Of a stretch of DNA of 11,499 nt, positions 7,709 through 11,499 are shown in pieces (positions within the stretch are counted from its first letter, which is position 1; each line of letters starts with the position of its first letter). The notes below the pieces were generated by a model. It was not told where the DNA came from. It worked only from the letters and a program-made list of their open reading frames with translations, and made no database searches. Position numbers and translations under genes: made by a program. The stretch comes from Pseudomonadota bacterium (GTDB lineage: Bacteria; Pseudomonadota; Gammaproteobacteria; SZUA-229), in assembly GCA_015222965.1 (NCBI GenBank), contig JADFWF010000067.1, positions 1 to 11,499 on the forward strand. The letters are read 5' to 3'.

Positions 7709-9157
7709 CTAAAGGATAACAACGTCAAACTGTTCCTGGGTAAACAATGCTTCCACCTGGAACTTAATCGGGATTCCTATAAAAGCCTCTAATTCAGCCA
7801 GGCTGCTCGATTCTTCATCGACAAGCAGGTCTACAACATCCTGTGCAGCCAGCACTAATAGTTCCTTAGCGTCAAACTGGCGCGCTTCTCGTAAGATCTC
7901 CCTGAAGATCTCGTAACATACCGTTTCTGCTGTTTTGATAGTTCCGCGGCCTTCGCAGGTTGGACAAGAACCACACAACACATGTTCCAGACTTTCCCTG
8001 GTTCGTTTGCGCGTCATCTCAACCAGACCTAACGATGACACCTCGCAGATAGAGGTGCGTGCGTGGTCTTTCTCAAGCGCTTTTTCCAAAGCTCGCATCA
8101 CCTGGCGTTTATGCTCCGGCTCTGTCATGTCAATAAAATCAAGGATGATGATGCCGCCCAGATTACGCAGCCGTAATTGACGGGCGATACCCTGCGCAGC
8201 TTCAAGGTTGGTTTTAAAAATAGTTTCTTCGAGGTTGCGACTGCCGACATAAGCGCCAGTATTTACATCGATGGTGGTCATAGCTTCTGTCTGGTCGATA
8301 ATCAGGTAACCGCCTGACTTAAGCTGAACTTTTCTCTCCAGACCTTTCTGGATTTCATCCTCAACACCATGCAGGTCAAAAACCGGGCGTTCACCAGGAT
8401 AATGCTCGATAAAATCGGCCACTTCTGGCACATACTTTTCTGCAAATTCGAGCATGACATTACTGGTCTCGCGCGAATCCACACGGATAACTTCGATATC
8501 TTCGTCAACCATATCGCGCAATACGCGCAGATATAATGGCAGGTCTTTATGAATAGCATTGCCAGCTTTTATATCCGAAGGCCTGTTTATATTTTCCCAT
8601 AAACGATTCAGGTATTTTATATCACTGGCGATAGCATCCTTATCAGCAACCTCTGCGGCTGTGCGTAAGATGTAACCGGCATCCTGTATACGATGCTCCT
8701 GTGCCAGCAATTCATTTTTCAGACGTTCACGCTCCTCTTCATTCTCAATACGTGAAGAAACACCGATATTATCTGCGTTTGGCATAAACACCAGATAGCG
8801 AGATGGGATAGTAATGTTCGTTGTCAGGCGCGCGCCTTTGGTTCCAAGCTGATCTTTGATCACCTGCACCAGTATCTCCTGACCGTCCCTCAGTAACTGG
8901 ACGATGTGGGCTGTTTCGCCCTGATCGTTCATATTCGCTACGTCAGAAACATGCAAAAACGCCGCTTTTTCGAGACCTATTTCGACAAACGCTGCTTCCA
9001 TACCCGGCAGCACACGGACTACCTTGCCCTTATACACGTTACCAACAAGCCCGCGACTTCTGCTACGCTCGATATATAGATCATGCACCATGCCATTTTC
9101 TAAGATGGCAACGCGCGTTTCCTGCGGTGTGATATTAATTAAGATTTCTTTACTCAT
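7709..9157 (-). CDS. rng: Ribonuclease G
   Basis: The 482-residue protein is full length for RNase G (about 489 in E. coli) and lacks the long C-terminal scaffold of RNase E. An S1-type RNA-binding domain occupies roughly residues 37-120 (N-V-Y-K-G-K-V through the I-L-V-Q-V-I strand). Catalytic magnesium-binding aspartates are seen as Asp297 in T-T-I-D-V-N-T-G and Asp340 in I-L-D-F-I-D-M, with the 43-residue spacing of Asp303/Asp346 in RNase E. The zinc-link motif C-P-T-C is at 398-401. RNase G cuts single-stranded RNA and matures the 5' end of 16S rRNA. The N-terminus M-S-K-E-I-L-I-N-I-T-P-Q-E-T-R-V is typical. The start has no Shine-Dalgarno site: the 18-nt gap after maf is made only of A and T, which may favour ribosomal protein S1. 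Confidence 0.96.
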   Translation of the reverse strand: MSKEILINITPQETRVAILENGMVHDLYIERSRSRGLVGNVYKGKVVRVLPGMEAAFVEIGLEKAAFLHVSDVANMNDQGETAHIVQLLRDGQEILVQVIKDQLGTKGARLTTNITIPSRYLVFMPNADNIGVSSRIENEEERERLKNELLAQEHRIQDAGYILRTAAEVADKDAIASDIKYLNRLWENINRPSDIKAGNAIHKDLPLYLRVLRDMVDEDIEVIRVDSRETSNVMLEFAEKYVPEVADFIEHYPGERPVFDLHGVEDEIQKGLERKVQLKSGGYLIIDQTEAMTTIDVNTGAYVGSRNLEETIFKTNLEAAQGIARQLRLRNLGGIIILDFIDMTEPEHKRQVMRALEKALEKDHARTSICEVSSLGLVEMTRKRTRESLEHVLCGSCPTCEGRGTIKTAETVCYEIFREILREARQFDAKELLVLAAQDVVDLLVDEESSSLAELEAFIGIPIKFQVEALFTQEQFDVVIL

Positions 9158-9175
9158 AATTTTTATTTTATTTTT

Positions 9176-9853
9176 TTATGCCTGATCGATTGTCTGATCG
9201 ATTGTCTGGTCGATTGTCTGGTCGATTGTCTGTTCTATAATCTTCTCTAATGGAGTGACACCGCATTGTTTGAGTAGTTCTACCGTCTCATACAGAGGCA
9301 GTCCCATAACACCAGAAAAACTACCGTTAATATTTTTCACAAATTGTGCGGCAATTCCCTGGATAGCATAAGCACCTGCTTTATCATCTGCTTCACCACT
9401 CGCCAGATAACTATCTATCTCCTGTGTACCAAGTGTCTTGAATTCCACCTGGCTGCTACTGGTCATCATTACGCTTTTATCATGCGTGACGATTGCCACT
9501 GAAGTATGCACCTCATGATTTTTTCCCGACAGTTGCATCAGCATTTTTTTAGCATGCTGCCTGTTTTCAGGTTTGCCTAAAACTTGACCGTCGATCTCTA
9601 CGATAGTATCGGAACCCAGCACCGGCAGGTTTTTATCGTTATTGATATCGTTGCTGATAATATCAAAACCGCGCTGTGCTTTTTCCATCGCCAGCCGTTC
9701 AACATAGTCATTCACTGGCTCGTCTTGTTTTTGTGATTCATCGATATCCACAGGCTGCACGATCGCCTTGATACAGATCTGCTGCAACAGTTCACGCCGG
9801 CGCGGAGATGCTGACGCCAGAATTATTTGTGCTGCCCCGCTAGTGTAGTGCAT
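9176..9853 (-). CDS. maf: Maf family nucleotide pyrophosphatase with repeat tail (YhdE-like dTTP/UTP pyrophosphatase)
   Basis: Residues 9-198 form a complete Maf domain: S-A-S-P-R-R (14-19), G-S-D-T-I-V (80-85, with Asp82 as likely catalytic base), G-K-P-E-N (93-97), K-A-G-A-Y-A-I-Q-G (158-166) and G-S-F-S-G-V-M-G-L-P-L-Y-E-T (177-190). Maf proteins hydrolyse non-canonical or excess nucleoside triphosphates to monophosphates. The place next to rng matches the YhdE branch (dTTP/UTP), so I infer that activity. The family normally ends near residue 200; here about 25 more residues follow, ending in four repeats of Q-T-I-D encoded by a 12-bp tandem repeat. The start is ATG at 9853 without a strong Shine-Dalgarno site, 11 nt after rlmH. 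The older view of Maf as a septation inhibitor is a secondary annotation. Confidence 0.93.
   Translation of the reverse strand: MHYTSGAAQIILASASPRRRELLQQICIKAIVQPVDIDESQKQDEPVNDYVERLAMEKAQRGFDIISNDINNDKNLPVLGSDTIVEIDGQVLGKPENRQHAKKMLMQLSGKNHEVHTSVAIVTHDKSVMMTSSSQVEFKTLGTQEIDSYLASGEADDKAGAYAIQGIAAQFVKNINGSFSGVMGLPLYETVELLKQCGVTPLEKIIEQTIDQTIDQTIDQTIDQA
9182..9232 (-). repeat. In-frame 12-bp tandem repeat at the 3' end of maf
   Basis: On the - strand the unit is CAGACAATCGAY, present four times without interruption (9232-9185), plus a final CAG. It encodes Q-T-I-D repeats just before the stop. Counting from the stop, the first two copies have GAT and the other two GAC at the Asp codon, so identical copies are adjacent, as expected from recent slippage or unequal exchange. 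The unit is a multiple of 3, so copy-number change would lengthen or shorten the tail without a frameshift. Confidence 0.92.
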
Positions 9854-9864
9854 CGTGATCGATT

Positions 9865-10335
9865 TCAGGCTCGGTGGTAAGGGTGGTTGTTAATGATGCT
9901 CCAGGCGCGGTAGATCTGTTCGAGCAAAATAACGCGCACCAGAGGATGCGGAAAAGTTAAGGCAGATAACGATAGTTTCATCGAGGCTTTTGATAATAAC
10001 TCATCAGACACACCATCCGGCCCACCGATAACGATGGACACATCCTGCCCCTGCTGCAACCATGTTTCTAACAAAGCAGACAACTTCATCGTGGTCACCG
10101 CTCTACCCCGTACATCAAGCACCACTAGCTGGGAATCTTTTGGCACCGCGTTAAGAATTTTTCTGCTCTCATCACGAACTATCCTGGGGATATCAGGATT
10201 TTTACCACGCTTTATCAGCGGCAGGAGGATCGGATTAATCTTGATCTCGGCAGGCAGGCGTTTAACAAAATCATCACTCGCAGCATTTACCCAGTCCGGC
10301 ATCTTGTTTCCAATCGCAATAAGATTTATTTTCAC
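9865..10335 (-). CDS. rlmH: 23S rRNA (pseudouridine1915-N3)-methyltransferase RlmH
   Basis: The 156-residue protein is the usual length for RlmH (155 in E. coli) and is a SPOUT methyltransferase. It opens M-K-I-N-L-I-A-I-G-N-K-M-P-D-W-V, has L-D-V-R-G (73-77), the SAM-binding knot segment I-G-G-P-D-G-V-S (103-110), and the family-defining P-H-P-L-V-R-V-I-L-L-E-Q-I-Y-R-A-W-S-I (129-147) with H-P-Y-H-R at 151-155. It methylates N3 of pseudouridine 1915 in helix 69 on assembled 70S ribosomes, using SAM. The start is GTG at 10335 with a weak AGG about 4 nt upstream. It lies 34 nt after rsfS and 11 nt before maf, in the conserved nadD-rsfS-rlmH order. It looks intact. Confidence 0.97.
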   Translation of the reverse strand: MKINLIAIGNKMPDWVNAASDDFVKRLPAEIKINPILLPLIKRGKNPDIPRIVRDESRKILNAVPKDSQLVVLDVRGRAVTTMKLSALLETWLQQGQDVSIVIGGPDGVSDELLSKASMKLSLSALTFPHPLVRVILLEQIYRAWSIINNHPYHRA

Positions 10336-10346
10336 AATACCTGCTT

Positions 10347-10364
10347 AAAACTGAGCTTACTCAG
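10347..10364 (-). other. Short hairpin followed by TTTT between rsfS and rlmH
   Basis: On the - strand CTGAG, a TAAG loop and CTCAG form a 5-bp stem, followed at once by TTTT. It sits 6 nt after the rsfS stop and 11 nt before the rlmH GTG. The stem is too short and the U-run too brief for a confident terminator; it might act as a weak pause or mRNA-processing site. Confidence 0.35.
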
Positions 10365-10369
10365 GTTCC

Positions 10370-10726
10370 TTAGCTAACGTCCTGTTCCCTGCGTTTTTCT
10401 ATTGCGTCGACGGACCACAGGCTTTCCAGATCATAAAATTCACGTACCTGGCGCTGCATGACATGCACGATGACATCACCCAGGTCCACCAGCACCCATT
10501 CACCTTCAGTCTCACCTTCGACACCCAGCGGCGGCCGCTCTGCCTGCTTGGCGGCAACCACGACACTGTTAGCAATGGACTTAACGTGCCTGCTTGATGA
10601 CCCCGTCGCGACATAAACCCAGTCTGTGACCGTCGTTTTACCCGTTACGTCAAGCACGGTTATATCTTCGGCTTTCAGGTCTTCGAGCGCATCCATCGCC
10701 AGTTGTTTAAGTTCATCGATTGTCAT
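10370..10726 (-). CDS. rsfS: Ribosomal silencing factor RsfS
   Basis: The 118-residue product covers the RsfS/Iojap domain: T-D-W-V-Y-V-A-T-G-S-S-S-R-H-V-K-S-I-A (34-52), G-E-W-V-L-V-D-L-G-D-V-I-V-H-V-M (75-90) and R-E-F-Y-D-L-E-S-L-W (95-104). RsfS binds protein uL14 on the 50S subunit and blocks joining with 30S, lowering translation during starvation. Its ATG directly follows the nadD TAG with no base between them, and the likely Shine-Dalgarno site (AGAGG) is inside the last nadD codons about 10 nt upstream, so translation is probably coupled. The nadD-rsfS pairing is one of the most conserved in bacteria. The gene looks intact. Confidence 0.97.
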   Translation of the reverse strand: MTIDELKQLAMDALEDLKAEDITVLDVTGKTTVTDWVYVATGSSSRHVKSIANSVVVAAKQAERPPLGVEGETEGEWVLVDLGDVIVHVMQRQVREFYDLESLWSVDAIEKRREQDVS

Positions 10727-11371
10727 CTATAAAAAACCTCTTAATTTCTGGTATGCCTGCTCTGGCATCCACTGGATGATCTTTTCCTCATCCTGCAGAT
10801 TGTCTCTGATCTGAGTTGAAGAGATATCCAGCTGTGGCACTGATTGTAACAGGATTTTAGCCTTCTCTCGCGGCGATTCCTCGGCTGTGAACGCATTTAT
10901 ATCCGTCGTCATTCTCTGCCTTAAAAATTGATAATCAACACTTTCCATATGAGCCTCGATCGAACTTTGATCAAATCCCGGTCGGGTGGTTACCACCAGC
11001 TGACACAGATCGAATATCGATCGCCATTCGAACCATGAGTTGATGTCATAAAATGCGTCCATACCAATGATTAAACACAGCTCTTCATCGGGAAAATCGT
11101 CATGTAACGACCTTAATGTATCGACCATGTATGATGGCCCATCACGATTTAGTTCACGCTCATCGATAACCACGTCAGCGTAATCCTTCAATGCGACCTT
11201 CAATAACGACAAACGCTGATCAACACCCAGCCAGGGCTCTGCCCGGTGAGGTGGATTACGATTTGGAATGAAACGTATCTGAGTTAGATTTAATGCCTGC
11301 TTTACACTCAGAGCAGGTTTGATATGGCCGTAGTGTACGGGATCGAAAGTACCGCCGAAGATTCCGATCAT
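10727..11371 (-). CDS. nadD: Nicotinate-nucleotide adenylyltransferase NadD
   Basis: The 214-residue enzyme (E. coli 213) is a nucleotidyltransferase of the HIGH superfamily. It shows G-G-T-F-D-P-V-H-Y-G-H (6-16), where the two His bind ATP phosphate, then I-P-N-R-N-P-P-H-R (35-43), S-Y-M-V-D-T-L (80-86), I-I-G-M-D-A-F (101-107), W-F-E-W-R (113-117) and I-S-S-T-Q-I-R (183-189). It joins nicotinate mononucleotide and ATP to deamido-NAD+ and pyrophosphate in cytosolic NAD synthesis. The start at 11371 is fixed by the family motif beginning at residue 3 (G-I-F-G-G-T-F-D-P). The start codon lies at the centre of a perfect 26-bp palindrome and has no Shine-Dalgarno site. nadD is the first gene of the - strand operon visible here, preceded by a repeat element. 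Confidence 0.97.
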   Translation of the reverse strand: MIGIFGGTFDPVHYGHIKPALSVKQALNLTQIRFIPNRNPPHRAEPWLGVDQRLSLLKVALKDYADVVIDERELNRDGPSYMVDTLRSLHDDFPDEELCLIIGMDAFYDINSWFEWRSIFDLCQLVVTTRPGFDQSSIEAHMESVDYQFLRQRMTTDINAFTAEESPREKAKILLQSVPQLDISSTQIRDNLQDEEKIIQWMPEQAYQKLRGFL

Positions 11372-11383
11372 GATCGGAATCTT
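11358..11383. repeat. Perfect 26-bp palindrome over the nadD start codon
   Basis: The 13-base half AAGATTCCGATCA is followed directly by its exact reverse complement. On the - strand the nadD ATG (11371-11369) straddles the centre, so the 12 untranslated bases before it mirror codons 2-5 and part of the start codon. In mRNA this could fold into an 11-bp stem with CAUG as a four-base loop carrying the start codon. As DNA it could be an operator for a dimeric regulator. The pairing breaks at both outer edges (11357 and 11384). It abuts the heptamer array directly. Confidence 0.93.
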
Positions 11384-11492
11384 AATGAATAGTGAGTAAT
11401 GAATAATGAATAATAAAAAGCTACAAACACAAAGAACGACTTACCTGAAAACTGTTTTCCCATTATTCATTATTCACTTTTCATTATTCATT
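11384..11492. mobile_element. MITE-like repeat unit with heptamer inverted arms
   Basis: Two 31-bp arms (11384-11414 and 11462-11492) are inverted copies matching at 27 of 31 positions. Each is made of four heptamers of the TGAATAA type (variants TGAATAG, TGAGTAA, TGAAAAG). The 47 bp between them hold an A-run, the AAAGAACGACT block shared with the repeat near 1444-1491, and a GAAAAC-T-GTTTTC palindrome (11447-11459). There is no open reading frame and no clear target-site duplication, so a mobile origin is inferred from the inverted ends and the related copy elsewhere. The unit fills the space upstream of nadD, so the operon promoter may lie in it or beyond it; I see no convincing -35/-10 pair. 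Confidence 0.55.
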
Positions 11493-11499
11493 GACGGAC

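Noticed and set aside
10034..10348. Open frame of 104 codons on the + strand opposite rlmH
   Set aside because: RlmH on the other strand has full family motifs; the antisense frame shows no protein-like pattern and is a codon-bias shadow.
11415..11450. Candidate promoter for nadD on the - strand (TATTAT-like -10 with a TTCTTT or TCGTTC -35)
   Set aside because: The boxes match poorly, spacing is only acceptable for the weaker -35 choice, and AT-rich repeats produce such matches by chance.
1..11499. Novel defence, phage or secretion system
   Set aside because: All long genes belong to recognised core families in largely conserved order; no nuclease, helicase, toxin, integrase or transposase motif is present.

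Overview
The window looks like a chromosomal core region of a gammaproteobacterium with a moderate, slightly AT-leaning composition. The assignment rests on gene content and order: purN followed by a DUF3108 gene, a DarP/YjgA protein, the nadD-rsfS-rlmH block, and the maf-rng-yhdP-nitrilase block. I cannot name the genus. I see no rRNA, tRNA, CRISPR array, phage gene or transposase.

Left part, + strand (1 to about 1423): the 3' end of purN (GAR transformylase), a secreted DUF3108 protein 3 nt downstream, and darP (50S assembly factor), whose start overlaps the DUF3108 gene by 17 nt. They read as one short operon running in from the left.

Rest of the window, - strand (about 11371 down to 1497): nine tightly packed genes in the order nadD, rsfS, rlmH, maf, rng, yhdP, a small secreted unknown protein, a nitrilase-family amidase, and a CPA2 cation:proton antiporter. 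The largest gap is 43 nt and several genes touch or overlap, so a single long transcript is likely. Three themes run through it. NadD serves NAD synthesis. RsfS, RlmH and RNase G (with DarP on the other strand) serve ribosome maturation and silencing. YhdP serves phospholipid traffic to the outer membrane. Maf and the nitrilase-like enzyme are house-cleaning enzymes. The antiporter is the least expected member; in many relatives tldD follows the nitrilase gene.

The unusual material is small-scale and mostly non-coding. A perfect 26-bp palindrome sits exactly over the nadD start codon. It directly abuts a MITE-like unit of about 109 bp, bounded by 31-bp inverted arrays of a TGAATAA-type heptamer. 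A related single-ended copy lies between the convergent darP and antiporter genes. The maf gene ends in four in-frame copies of a 12-bp repeat (a Q-T-I-D tail). The small secreted protein overlapping the 3' end of yhdP is a candidate partner of that envelope protein. I find no convincing new multi-gene system; the palindrome with its adjoining repeat element is the best lead.
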